In this document: positions 8,165 through 15,080 of the stretch, piece after piece
Layout: every line of letters starts with the position of its first letter
How positions within the stretch are numbered: the stretch's first letter is position 1
Source of the DNA: a virus
DNA: 35,293 nucleotides
IMG/VR virus record: IMGVR_UViG_3300031974_004173
Location: 1 to 35,293 of that record
Reading direction: 5' to 3' (one strand)
Position numbers and translations under genes: made by a program
Notes under the pieces: generated by a model
Database searches by the model: none
What the model was told of the DNA's origin: nothing
What the model saw: only the letters and a program-made list of their open reading frames with translations

Positions 8165-10007
8165 CCATTAACTCCTTTTGTGATTTAATTACTTCTTCTG
8201 GATCAATATCCAAGGACTTGGCAATATCAGTTAATAGTTTTTCTCTATTAACCATTTGTGCATCCATTGGATTATTGATTAAAGAAAGGAACTGTAACAA
8301 TCTTTGTGATTGTACTTCTTTCTGTATAAGGGCTGTGGATCCTTTAGCAACAATACGCATATCTGATTTAACATTTTCATTTTCATTCCATGTCATGTTC
8401 CAATCATATAAAGAACGTATCATTGGTTTGGTAAGGTAGTCATCAATGTTTTTAATAACTGATTTTAAGACTATGTTTGCGTTACTCATTAATATAGAAA
8501 TACCTGTGGCAGTTCTGTTGAGTGAGCTTTGTGTCTGTCCGTGAGTATAGGACGGAAGTGCCGTAGTCTCATCGGCAAATCTTCTAAATAATTCTATAAC
8601 TGATACAAGTGCTGGTGAGTTTGACTGCGGTTGATAAAATCTAACCATAGGTTGATTTCCGTCACCACCCTCTCTCAAGAATACACGCCAAGGATATAAT
8701 TCTGTTGGATCTTCTCCTGAAGCCATGATGTCAGTATTCACTTCAACCATAGGACCAGAAGATAAAGCTACGTTGTCTAAATAAATTCTTGTAGCTGCAT
8801 TCATAGTGGCTTGTGAGTCTCTCATCATTCTAGGTACGCCAGTACCCCAAAATGCGTGAGGGTTCTTTTCATAGGGGAATATAAAGTAAGGTATTATGCC
8901 ACCTGGTAATGGATTAAGTTGAGCCTTAATAACTTTACCATCTACTATCCATACATTAGCGTGATACTCTTGTGCAAGATCGTCTTCATCGCCAAATTCT
9001 GCACCAGCGTCTTGTAAGTCGTAACCATTAATTGAACCCCAATATTCTAAGAGTTCAAACTTATGTGTTTCAGAAGATCTATCATTTACATTTGCAATTT
9101 GTCTTCTGTCTTTTTCATGTTGTGCTTCGTCATGATTTCCCTCGGGATTCATTTCGATACACTCATTAATTAAATCTTCATTAAAACCTGGGAAATCTTT
9201 TAGGTCTCTAAACTCCTGTCTAGATATAATATGTCTTCTAAAGATATCTCTTAGGTCATCCATGCTGGTGGCATGTGGATCGGGATATAAATCAAATACT
9301 GAGACAGCTTCCATTTCGGGGAATGCACTTTCTTCATATATTAAATTAAATCCTTCTTCGCCTTTAATCCATCTATGGTCTTTATCTATTCTTAGAGTTC
9401 CCGCCTTCATAGCACCAGTGCCAAAAATAACTTGCTCCATAATAGCGTCTTTCATTTTGCCTTCTAGATTACTTTCAACAGCTTGGTCAAGAATAGCTTC
9501 TTCCATATTCTCTACTCTGCGTTCTGTCTCTAACGCTATCTCTTCTTGTAGCTCTGCTAATCTTGCCTGTATTAAGTCATCCACTAATCCAGGGTCTACC
9601 ACTTCAGCAGCTTGCATAATTTCTAGTGCGGCTTGTTCGGTAAGTTCTTGTTCAACAAGTGGTTGTTTGGAAACTGGGGTTGCTTCAATTGAAAAGAATT
9701 TTTGTCCAGGTTGGAATAATAAATCTGTGATTCTTGAAAAGGCTGCGAGCACTTTGGTTCGGGTAAGACCAACATAGACTTGCGATCTTTCTCCTTTAGA
9801 TTGTATCTTGGCTAGAACCTCTGGATCATACTGACCCATAAACGCTCTTAGGTCTTCAATCCAATTGTCTTCGATATCATCACGAGCATCTTTATACTCG
9901 GTGTACTTAGACTCAAGTATAACTCCTAATGAATTTAGTTCGTATTGCTCTTCTTCAGTAGCGTCAACGGCTGCTGAGATTCCTTCGGGTCCTAACTCTT
10001 TGCTCAT
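8004..10007 (-). CDS. Portal protein
   Basis: This 667-aa protein has the size and position of large podoviral portals and directly follows terL (6-nt gap). The N-terminus has the typical YKDARDDIEDNWIEDLRAFMGQYDPE region. A long helical section with QEEIALETERRVENMEEAI lies at about 150-185. The wing/stem part includes IPYFIFPYEKNPHAFWGTGVPRMM and the GISILMSNANIVLKSVIKNIDD stretch (about residues 500-525). The last 45 residues are Gly/Pro/Asn-rich and overlap the 89-aa gene. No good Shine-Dalgarno is seen upstream of the ATG, so translation may be coupled to terL. The protein forms the dodecameric DNA channel. Confidence 0.85.
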   Translation of the reverse strand: MSKELGPEGISAAVDATEEEQYELNSLGVILESKYTEYKDARDDIEDNWIEDLRAFMGQYDPEVLAKIQSKGERSQVYVGLTRTKVLAAFSRITDLLFQPGQKFFSIEATPVSKQPLVEQELTEQAALEIMQAAEVVDPGLVDDLIQARLAELQEEIALETERRVENMEEAILDQAVESNLEGKMKDAIMEQVIFGTGAMKAGTLRIDKDHRWIKGEEGFNLIYEESAFPEMEAVSVFDLYPDPHATSMDDLRDIFRRHIISRQEFRDLKDFPGFNEDLINECIEMNPEGNHDEAQHEKDRRQIANVNDRSSETHKFELLEYWGSINGYDLQDAGAEFGDEDDLAQEYHANVWIVDGKVIKAQLNPLPGGIIPYFIFPYEKNPHAFWGTGVPRMMRDSQATMNAATRIYLDNVALSSGPMVEVNTDIMASGEDPTELYPWRVFLREGGDGNQPMVRFYQPQSNSPALVSVIELFRRFADETTALPSYTHGQTQSSLNRTATGISILMSNANIVLKSVIKNIDDYLTKPMIRSLYDWNMTWNENENVKSDMRIVAKGSTALIQKEVQSQRLLQFLSLINNPMDAQMVNREKLLTDIAKSLDIDPEEVIKSQKELMDEQALQQAILASQQGGQVDQVPNGDGMVGPDGRNGVPSPNGAGPVGNNGQLPL

Positions 10008-10013
10008 ATATTT

Positions 10014-11588
10014 TTAAAAAAATTGTTTCTTTACTCTTTTAAAGTTCTGCCTATGTTTTCTTGGCATACTGTTTAATCCAAATAAAGCAATAGCATATGC
10101 CATTATTCTATCATCAAAACACCCTTGTTGGGCATTTGTTATTCCACGGGCATCAACGAGATAAGTTCTTAGTTCGTCAATGAGCTCTATATCTACTATA
10201 CCACTTTCTCCCTGTCGGAGTAAGTGTACTAAGTTATCAATAATTAAGGGTTTTGTCTTGCTTGTGGTTAAAAAACCTGCACGTCTGGTCAAGCGGTCTA
10301 CATATGCATCATCTACACTTTGCTCTACATAAAGATTGGGATAGTTTAATTCTTGTATTTTTCTGATGGTGGTAAGACCGTGATTGTTTCTTTCAATGAG
10401 TGTCCAGGCTTTATTGTAGAAGTGTCCAATCTTTGCAACTATGTGTGCTAAGTCAAACGGGTCAACGTGCCCAGTCCATGTGGCAACCTGGCAGCCCATA
10501 TGATCTAACACCTGGATGCAGGAATAGTCTCCGTGCTCCAAGCCTTCTGCAACATCTACACCAATACAATATCTAAGAGAATCCTTTGGATTCTCGAAAA
10601 TTTTTAGTAGCCCTTTTTCGTGTGGCATGAAATCATTCTCTCGCACATCGTATCGGGAAATCGGGGTAAAGCATTCAACTGCTGCTTGATCTATAAACTT
10701 CGGCTCAACAAATAATCTACCTGTTGTTAAAAACGCTTCCTGCGGGGTAGACGGGTACTCTTGTCTAAACAGGTCTTCTCCACCTAGCTCTTGTATCTTT
10801 AAACGTCTGAACATTACCTGCTCATCGTCCAATCCATACATAGTCTTTGCGTCCTGTTCTTCACGCTCTAGCTCAAAGTATGGATCTACCTTCCTGCGAT
10901 ATTCAGTCATCATATACCATGGAATGAAACATAGTTCCCACTCACCCTCTCCACGCAACGCTCTCATGCATGCATCGTAAAACCAACCGCCTGCTCCATT
11001 CGCGGTGGACTCTAATAATATTTCTGAGTCTGCTTCGGGGACTGTCTGTAAAAGACCAGGGATAATATCGGCATTGGGATAAAAGGCTACCTCTGAACCA
11101 TGTAGATAATTAGTTGTCCAACCCCTTCCAACTTCCCCGGTTCTCGCTGTAGCGATTCTCCATCTTGATCCATGGGTAAATGCCATAGAGTTGCTGGTAG
11201 ATTCTTTTAGTTCTGGCGTTACTATTGGATGTGGTAAATTATCATAGAAGTTTCTTACCATACTAAAGATAGCTTTGGTGGATTCATTAAGGTGAGATAC
11301 CACTACCGCATTTTGATTTTGCTTGGTAACAGTTTTCCAAAATCCCCTTGCTTGGCAATAGGTCGAAATACCTGTTTGACGACTCTTTAAGATGAGCATT
11401 CTCACCCTACCATGATGAGAATATTGCTTGTCTATCATATTGTTCAATAAAACCTGTGCTTCGTTAAACTCAAAGTTCATTAAAGTACCTTGTTTATTGA
11501 TGATCTTCAGACAATGTTTAGCGTATTGAGGGAGATTCGTTTTAAAGGTTTTTATAATTTTTTGAATTTGATTTTTTTCGATTTCCAT
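10014..11588 (-). CDS. terL: Terminase large subunit (TerL)
   Basis: This 524-aa packaging motor has its ATPase signatures in order. A Walker A-like KSRQTGIST (68-76) is followed by a Walker B-like segment ending in the acidic LHGSEVAFY (E166) and the coupling motif ESTANG (193-198). The C-terminal RNase H-like nuclease shows GVDVAEG (D345), IERNNHG (E399) and FDDRIMAYA (D492/D493). All expected catalytic acids are present. The start gives the normal N-terminal lead-in before the FNEAQ adenine-binding region. A G9 tract lies just upstream instead of a standard ribosome site. It works with TerS and the portal downstream. Confidence 0.93.
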   Translation of the reverse strand: MEIEKNQIQKIIKTFKTNLPQYAKHCLKIINKQGTLMNFEFNEAQVLLNNMIDKQYSHHGRVRMLILKSRQTGISTYCQARGFWKTVTKQNQNAVVVSHLNESTKAIFSMVRNFYDNLPHPIVTPELKESTSNSMAFTHGSRWRIATARTGEVGRGWTTNYLHGSEVAFYPNADIIPGLLQTVPEADSEILLESTANGAGGWFYDACMRALRGEGEWELCFIPWYMMTEYRRKVDPYFELEREEQDAKTMYGLDDEQVMFRRLKIQELGGEDLFRQEYPSTPQEAFLTTGRLFVEPKFIDQAAVECFTPISRYDVRENDFMPHEKGLLKIFENPKDSLRYCIGVDVAEGLEHGDYSCIQVLDHMGCQVATWTGHVDPFDLAHIVAKIGHFYNKAWTLIERNNHGLTTIRKIQELNYPNLYVEQSVDDAYVDRLTRRAGFLTTSKTKPLIIDNLVHLLRQGESGIVDIELIDELRTYLVDARGITNAQQGCFDDRIMAYAIALFGLNSMPRKHRQNFKRVKKQFF

Positions 11589-11737
11589 TTGTCAGATTTC
11601 ACCCCCCCCCTAAAGGTCATAGGGGTACATGGGTATGTATATATATGAGGTACCGTGTCCAGCACTCCCCTCCTGGTGTACGCTAGCCGTTATATATTGG
11701 GCATCTGTTGGCATATGTGCTTTTTGAGAGAGTCGCC
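11589..11737. other. GC-rich terS-terL intergenic region, candidate packaging site
   Basis: These 149 nt lack a supported gene. They contain a run of nine C (11602-11610), an A/T stretch, and a section of about 62% G+C at 11651-11690 in an otherwise AT-rich genome. An imperfect dyad GTAC-N5-CCAG ... CTGG-N1-GTAC spans 11650-11681. Phage pac or cos sites often lie in or near terminase genes, so this is a reasonable candidate. Nothing here proves cleavage. Confidence 0.4.
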
Positions 11738-12148
11738 TTAGTTAAGTGATTCTTTCTCTACAAAATCCAAGCTTTCAAACCATCCGCTTTCTTTCATATT
11801 TACTTCAAGCTTCTGTTTTTCGTCTATCATTCCGTAGTATTTCATGAGCAACTCTAAGGCTTTTAGACGGCTTCCGCCTGTATGACCTGCTACATCACCC
11901 AAAGCTTCTTCTTTTAGCCTGTCTATGATGTCGTCATGCTCTTTTAAGTGCCTTTCTTTGTTGCTTTCTTGCTCAATTGCAAGCATTTTCTGGACATCAT
12001 CATCATTCATCAAGCGATACCCTTGATTATATGCACTCTTTTCTGAATATCCGCAACGTCTTGCCGATTCTGTAGCGTTCTTAGTTATCATATAATGTTG
12101 TACGAATTCCGCCTTTCTTTGCATCATTGTTTTATCTTTAATTGCCAT
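11738..12148 (-). CDS. terS: Terminase small subunit (TerS)
   Basis: This 136-aa protein has an N-terminal helix-turn-helix (NATESARRCGYSEKSAYNQGYRLM) as in Terminase_2-type small subunits. It continues with a long charged helical oligomerisation region and the family-like SRLKALELLMKYYGMIDEK segment, and ends with a tail that may contact TerL. It is the first gene of the late minus-strand block, with a possible promoter just upstream, and lies 149 nt before terL. It recognises the packaging site in phage DNA. Confidence 0.85.
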   Translation of the reverse strand: MAIKDKTMMQRKAEFVQHYMITKNATESARRCGYSEKSAYNQGYRLMNDDDVQKMLAIEQESNKERHLKEHDDIIDRLKEEALGDVAGHTGGSRLKALELLMKYYGMIDEKQKLEVNMKESGWFESLDFVEKESLN

Positions 12149-12190
12149 TTTATTTCTTGCTTTCCTCTATATGGTTTATTACTTCTATTT

Positions 12191-12219
12191 ATTATATATC
12201 TATATGTGCTTTATGTGTA
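12191..12219 (-). promoter_or_regulatory. Possible late-operon promoter
   Basis: On the minus strand TACACA (4/6 to TTGACA, 12214-12219) lies 17 nt before a perfect TATAAT (12191-12196), about 43 nt upstream of the terS start. It could drive the packaging and structural genes. In AT-rich DNA such matches occur by chance. Confidence 0.35.
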
Positions 12220-12364
12220 TCTGTGTCTTTTGCCTCTCTTTTTTCTTCCCCCAAAAAACGCCCTCCGAAAGCCCGGATAGATTCCAGATCAAGAAATAAT
12301 TAGACTTTTTATGAGCTTCAATCCCTTGCAAATACAGGCTTTTTAAAATTAATTAAAAAAAGTG

Positions 12365-12394
12365 TTGACAAGTAATAATAAAAAAGAGTTTAAT
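12365..12394 (+). promoter_or_regulatory. Promoter of the acidic accessory operon
   Basis: A perfect TTGACA (12365-12370) is followed after 18 nt by TTTAAT (12389-12394, 5/6 to TATAAT). It lies 42 nt upstream of the first accessory ATG at 12436, in the correct orientation. The -10 box borders the operator-like dyad. Confidence 0.6.
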
Positions 12395-12395
12395 T

Positions 12396-12415
12396 GTATA
12401 CATTGATTACATACA
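12396..12415 (+). promoter_or_regulatory. Operator-like dyad, copy 1
   Basis: A hyphenated dyad GTAT...ATAC lies directly downstream of the -10 box and upstream of the ribosome site. The core GTATACATT-N4-A-CAT also occurs, inverted, at the integrase-side promoter (26404-26423), where 14 of 20 positions match. A shared repressor or activator site is inferred. Confidence 0.4.
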
Positions 12416-12435
12416 CAAAAGGAGGGAATGCAATC

Positions 12436-12849
12436 ATGAATATAAAACAAACTAAAAAACTAATTAATGAAGGTTATAACAATCTTTATATATTAACTAA
12501 TCTTAGTTGGAAAGATTACAGAGATGTAATGCTTAAATCAGAAAAAAAGAAAGCTAAGAAATGGAGAGAAGACACCCAATACATTTGGGGAATAAATAGA
12601 AGGTATCTTTTAACAATAACAGAAGAGGCAAAATATTTTGTTGTTCGTCATGTTGTTGAAGCTATGCTTTCAACAAGAAGCCTAGAGTTAAAAGAAACCC
12701 TACACGTTAAAGAATCTTATGCTATGGCTCATGCCTTGATGGATGCTTACCCTGAAAAAATACAAGAAGCCTTTAAGGATTTTGATACATGTACATTTTT
12801 AGAACTAAATCACACTAGCTTCAGCGTTGATGCAAAAGAGGTGGCGTAA
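12436..12849 (+). CDS. Unknown 137-aa protein, first gene of accessory operon
   Basis: The start at 12436 is preferred because AAAGGAGGG (12418-12426) sits 9 nt upstream. An in-frame ATG at 12394 would put the promoter -10 and operator inside the gene. The protein begins with a basic helical part (KKLINEGYNNLYILTNLSW, then SEKKKAKKWRED) and has a helical middle and a C-terminal NHTSFSVDAKEVA. No family was recognised. It overlaps the next gene by 1 nt (TAATG). It carries one of three copies of the ACATA...AAAGGAGGG leader used in this operon. Confidence 0.65.
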   Translation: MNIKQTKKLINEGYNNLYILTNLSWKDYRDVMLKSEKKKAKKWREDTQYIWGINRRYLLTITEEAKYFVVRHVVEAMLSTRSLELKETLHVKESYAMAHALMDAYPEKIQEAFKDFDTCTFLELNHTSFSVDAKEVA

Positions 12850-13208
12850 TGTCTTATAGTACAAAAGCTATTAATGATGCATATTATGATTGCCTCGAAA
12901 GTGTGAAGCATTCAGAAGAGGGCAAACATTATGAGATTGATTTAGTTATCAAATCTCCAAGAGTTCCATATTTAGAAAAGTATGAAGGCGAAGTTGTAAA
13001 GCTTGAAGTTCTTATGTGGGAAAGCTACGCAGACGAGGATTATAACTATCCTTTAATTTGTTATACCTACTTTATTAATAAAGAAGAAATAGACGGAGGC
13101 TTAGTAAGACCAACGGATATTTTTAAAGATGAGATAGGAGACTTTGAATATGACCTTATGTTTCATGAGTGCATCAAAGAAGTTTATAAATGGAGTAATA
13201 AGGGGTAA
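12849..13208 (+). CDS. Unknown acidic 119-aa protein
   Basis: The start ATG overlaps the previous stop (TAATG). I count 26 Asp/Glu against 13 Lys/Arg, so the protein is clearly acidic, and it is rich in Tyr and Trp. Predicted strands around HYEIDLVIKSPRVPYLE and VVKLEVLMWESYADEDY suggest a small beta domain. A C-terminal helix ends in HECIKEVYKWSNKG. The strongly acidic, aromatic composition would fit a DNA-mimic or inhibitor protein, but that is only a guess from composition. Confidence 0.6.
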   Translation: MSYSTKAINDAYYDCLESVKHSEEGKHYEIDLVIKSPRVPYLEKYEGEVVKLEVLMWESYADEDYNYPLICYTYFINKEEIDGGLVRPTDIFKDEIGDFEYDLMFHECIKEVYKWSNKG

Positions 13209-13210
13209 TT

Positions 13211-13369
13211 ATGGATTTTAATATAAGCATCAAAAAGCAAGGCGGTTTTTATGAACTGTCTTGCGTTCACTTAGGGCTAAGAGTTAGTAAGGTATATCAT
13301 GGGTATTCACTTGCTGATTCTATCAAAGCATTTCAAGAATATTTAGATTATGGATTTAGGGGGAACTGA
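13211..13369 (+). CDS. Unknown 52-aa protein
   Basis: The ATG at 13211 lies 2 nt after the previous stop, with AAGGGG 5 nt upstream. The 52 residues have a strand-turn-strand look (NISIKKQGGFYELSC, LRVSKVYHGYS) followed by a helix (ADSIKAFQEYLDYG). It is tightly packed in the operon; the next ATG lies 5 nt after its stop. I recognise no family. Spacing and ribosome site are the support. Confidence 0.55.
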   Translation: MDFNISIKKQGGFYELSCVHLGLRVSKVYHGYSLADSIKAFQEYLDYGFRGN

Positions 13370-13374
13370 TTGAA

Positions 13375-13617
13375 ATGAAACATTTTAAAGATAGAGAGTT
13401 TAGCTTATTCAACTATATGTGTGACATCCTTTATGACTTCTATGAGAAGAACGGTTTAGAGCATATGTGTGCTTTAGATTCTCTTGCAGTAGGTAATTAT
13501 AAAGGTACTAAGCATTATCTATTCTTACAGAGATTTTGTAATGTTTGGGATAGGGTTGCAGATAGAGATACTATAAGAAGTATTAAAGATAGTAAAAGTG
13601 CTACTGATGAGGAATGA
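13375..13617 (+). CDS. Unknown 80-aa helical protein
   Basis: The ATG at 13375 is preceded by AGGGGGAA. The protein begins with a charged segment, continues with an aromatic, Cys-containing helix (SLFNYMCDILYDFYEK) and a second helix (YLFLQRFCNVWDRVADRD), and ends in a polar tail. No family was recognised. It is followed by a 76-nt gap that carries a hairpin and the second copy of the operon leader. Confidence 0.55.
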   Translation: MKHFKDREFSLFNYMCDILYDFYEKNGLEHMCALDSLAVGNYKGTKHYLFLQRFCNVWDRVADRDTIRSIKDSKSATDEE

Positions 13618-13667
13618 TTTTCCGAAACCTTTTTTTTCCCTCGATTGAGGGGCGGAAGAGGTCTAGT

Positions 13668-13693
13668 ACATATACAAACAAAGGAGGGAATAT
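13668..13693 (+). promoter_or_regulatory. Repeated leader with strong ribosome site, copy 2
   Basis: ACATATAC, then AAAGGAGGG (ending at 13688), leads into the ATG at 13694 with 5-nt spacing. Closely related leaders stand at 12409-12426 and 14771-14787. The shared part is ACATA(Y)(A/C) plus A-rich sequence plus AAGGAGGG. It is a reused translation-initiation leader, possibly also bound by a regulator. Confidence 0.5.
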
Positions 13694-14230
13694 ATGCACA
13701 CATTCGAAGTTGATACATGGATATTCTTTGACAGAGATTCTTTTAATCTTAAAGGATATAAATATAAATTTTGTAAGGGCAAGAATAACTTATTAGAACT
13801 ATGTAAGTCTGAACTGCCAAAGCTTAAAGAAGAGTTAGACGATTACCATTATGAATGGGCAACAGATGGAAGCGATACAGTAATATTTTCGGAAGATGAT
13901 TTTGAGGATACTTATAATCCTTTCAGAGGTTTAACTTGGAAAGACTATTACAAAGACCTAGACATTCCTAAAGATTGGGAAAACATATCTTATGGCAACG
14001 ATGAACTGCCTAGCTTTTTATATAAGAGCTATCAGATATGGATTAACTCACCTTTACTTAGTGAAAGGCAGGAGGGTTATCTTGGGATAGGTTTTGATAA
14101 CTTAGACCATTACAAGGATTGGAGGTTTGCAGTTTGCAACTACAATACTAATGATTGTGAAACGCAAGACGAAATATTTACAAGCTTAGAACTAAGCGAG
14201 GTAATTAACTTCTTGAAGGAGCAAGACTAA
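13694..14230 (+). CDS. Unknown strongly acidic 178-aa protein
   Basis: This protein has about 38 Asp/Glu against about 18 Lys/Arg, a net charge near -20, and many Tyr and Trp. Examples are ELDDYHYEWATDGSDTV, SEDDFEDTYNPF and the aromatic LTWKDYYKDLDIPKDWE. The end NFLKEQD carries the ribosome site of the next gene in its last codons (GGAGCAAGAC). No catalytic motif was seen. The charge and lack of a known fold make a DNA-mimic or anti-defence role worth testing, but there is no direct evidence. Confidence 0.6.
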   Translation: MHTFEVDTWIFFDRDSFNLKGYKYKFCKGKNNLLELCKSELPKLKEELDDYHYEWATDGSDTVIFSEDDFEDTYNPFRGLTWKDYYKDLDIPKDWENISYGNDELPSFLYKSYQIWINSPLLSERQEGYLGIGFDNLDHYKDWRFAVCNYNTNDCETQDEIFTSLELSEVINFLKEQD

Positions 14231-14232
14231 TG
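14218..14232 (+). promoter_or_regulatory. Coupled stop/ribosome site/start cassette, copy 1
   Basis: GGAGCAAGACTAATG encodes the last residues EQD, the stop TAA and the next ATG (TAATG), with GGAG placed 8 nt before the ATG. The same 15-nt cassette recurs at two following junctions. Confidence 0.6.
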
Positions 14233-14469
14233 ACTAAATTTAACAAACAAAAAGCAATAGATAAAATTCTTGATGATTTTACTGAATCTAGAATCGATAG
14301 CTATTGGTTTCCACATAGCGAGACTCAAATAGAATGGTCGACACATCAAGAGGTGTATTTAATCTTACATCAAGATGAAACTTGGGATTATGCCGAACCA
14401 AAACATTTAGATATGCATGTTGAGGATTTAAAAGAAGAAGATTTAAAACTATATTGGGAGCAAGACTAA
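14230..14469 (+). CDS. Unknown acidic 79-aa protein
   Basis: This small protein has about 20 Asp/Glu against 8 Lys/Arg. After a basic N-terminal helix (NKQKAIDKILDDF) come aromatic strand-like parts (SYWFPHSETQIEW, QEVYLILHQDETWDY) and an acidic C-terminal helix ending LYWEQD. It begins at a TAATG overlap with the preceding gene. No family was recognised. It may belong to one set with the neighbouring acidic proteins. Confidence 0.58.
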   Translation: MTKFNKQKAIDKILDDFTESRIDSYWFPHSETQIEWSTHQEVYLILHQDETWDYAEPKHLDMHVEDLKEEDLKLYWEQD

Positions 14470-14471
14470 TG
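14457..14471 (+). promoter_or_regulatory. Coupled stop/ribosome site/start cassette, copy 2
   Basis: The sequence is identical to copy 1 over 15 nt (GGAGCAAGACTAATG). It joins the 79-aa and 53-aa genes. Confidence 0.6.
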
Positions 14472-14630
14472 AAGATTTATAACGCAAAAATAACTTTTAC
14501 AACACACGATATAGGCAGAGAAGCAAACTCTAAAAAAGAATATATTGAAAGTGTAAAAATGCAATTTTTAGAAGAAAACAATATTGAACTTAGAGATGAT
14601 GAAATAACTATATTAGAGGAGCAAGATTAA
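14469..14630 (+). CDS. Unknown 53-aa protein
   Basis: The ATG overlaps the preceding stop (TAATG) with GGAG 8 nt upstream. The sequence suggests a beta strand (IYNAKITFTTHD), a helix (SKKEYIESVKMQFLEE) and a second strand (IELRDDEITILE). This small alpha/beta pattern looks like a real folded protein. It ends in EQD because of the shared cassette. No family assignment can be given. Confidence 0.55.
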   Translation: MKIYNAKITFTTHDIGREANSKKEYIESVKMQFLEENNIELRDDEITILEEQD

Positions 14631-14632
14631 TG
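14618..14632 (+). promoter_or_regulatory. Coupled stop/ribosome site/start cassette, copy 3
   Basis: GGAGCAAGATTAATG differs from copies 1 and 2 at one synonymous base. It joins the 53-aa and 59-aa genes. Confidence 0.6.
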
Positions 14633-14809
14633 AGGGTGCAAATTAAAGGAACAACGATATTTGGTTATATCAGAGCAGACTTGAAGAAGTCCAGATCATC
14701 AGAAAAAATTAGTTTTTTAGATGAAGAGACTAATCAGGTTATTAAAGTGAAAGCCAGTCAACTTAAAGAAACATATCAAAAGGAGGGTATATATGGCTAC
14801 AGTAGATAA
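14630..14809 (+). CDS. Unknown 59-aa protein
   Basis: This protein starts in the TAATG overlap and overlaps the next gene by 17 nt. The first 45 residues look like a small beta barrel (RVQIKGTTIFGYIRADL, KISFLDEETNQVIKVKASQL), a pattern seen in SH3-like or KOW-like domains. The C-terminal 12 residues overlap the ribosome site of the next gene and may be unstructured. It is more basic than its neighbours. Function is unknown. Confidence 0.5.
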   Translation: MRVQIKGTTIFGYIRADLKKSRSSEKISFLDEETNQVIKVKASQLKETYQKEGIYGYSR

Positions 14810-15080
14810 ATGGGATATAGATAATTGGACAGATTATTTTAATTTTAATACATCAGAAGAATTTATAGCAGAAATCTTGAACGGAGAGATTGCTATTGAA
14901 AAGATGCTTGATTCTGTTATGGAGTTAGCTAATGGTAATTTGGAAAATGCACAAGAGTTAGCACAAGAAATGTATTATAAAAAAGAAGAGCCGAAAGATC
15001 TGAACAATGAAAGCGGTTGGGATAGACATATAAGGCATATGGAATCTATTAAGAAAGCAAGGAATGGAGCAATAAAATGA
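14793..15080 (+). CDS. Unknown acidic 95-aa protein upstream of the methyltransferase
   Basis: The third copy of the operon leader (AAAGGAGGG, ending at 14787) stands 5 nt before the ATG. The 95 residues are helical and acidic: SEEFIAEILNGEIAIEKMLDSVMELANGN, then QELAQEMYYKKEE. The gene overlaps the methyltransferase by 4 nt (ATGA), so the two are translationally coupled. A regulatory or partner role for the enzyme is possible. No family was recognised. Confidence 0.6.
   Translation: MATVDKWDIDNWTDYFNFNTSEEFIAEILNGEIAIEKMLDSVMELANGNLENAQELAQEMYYKKEEPKDLNNESGWDRHIRHMESIKKARNGAIK

Larger units (their letters stand above)
12149..12435. other. Divergent regulatory region between terS and the accessory operon
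   Basis: This 287-nt non-coding stretch separates the minus-strand late genes from the plus-strand accessory genes. It holds a minus promoter-like pair near 12191-12219, a plus promoter-like pair at 12365-12394 and an operator-like dyad. The rest is AT-rich without a recognised structure. An ORF reading through 12394 overlaps these signals and is not used as coding before 12436. Confidence 0.55.

Noticed and set aside
12095-12280. Plus-strand 61-codon ORF opposite the terS start
   Set aside because: Its Leu/Tyr/Phe-rich product arises from antisense of terS and the A/T-rich promoter area, with no ribosome site.
12394-12435. In-frame upstream ATG for the first accessory gene
   Set aside because: It lies in the promoter/operator region, without a ribosome site; the ATG at 12436 has AAAGGAGGG at good spacing.
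13638-13651. CCCTC-GATT-GAGGG hairpin after the 80-aa gene, as a terminator
   Set aside because: The T tract is on the 5' side on the plus strand, and on the minus strand the stem is followed by A residues, so the geometry is wrong for termination on either strand.
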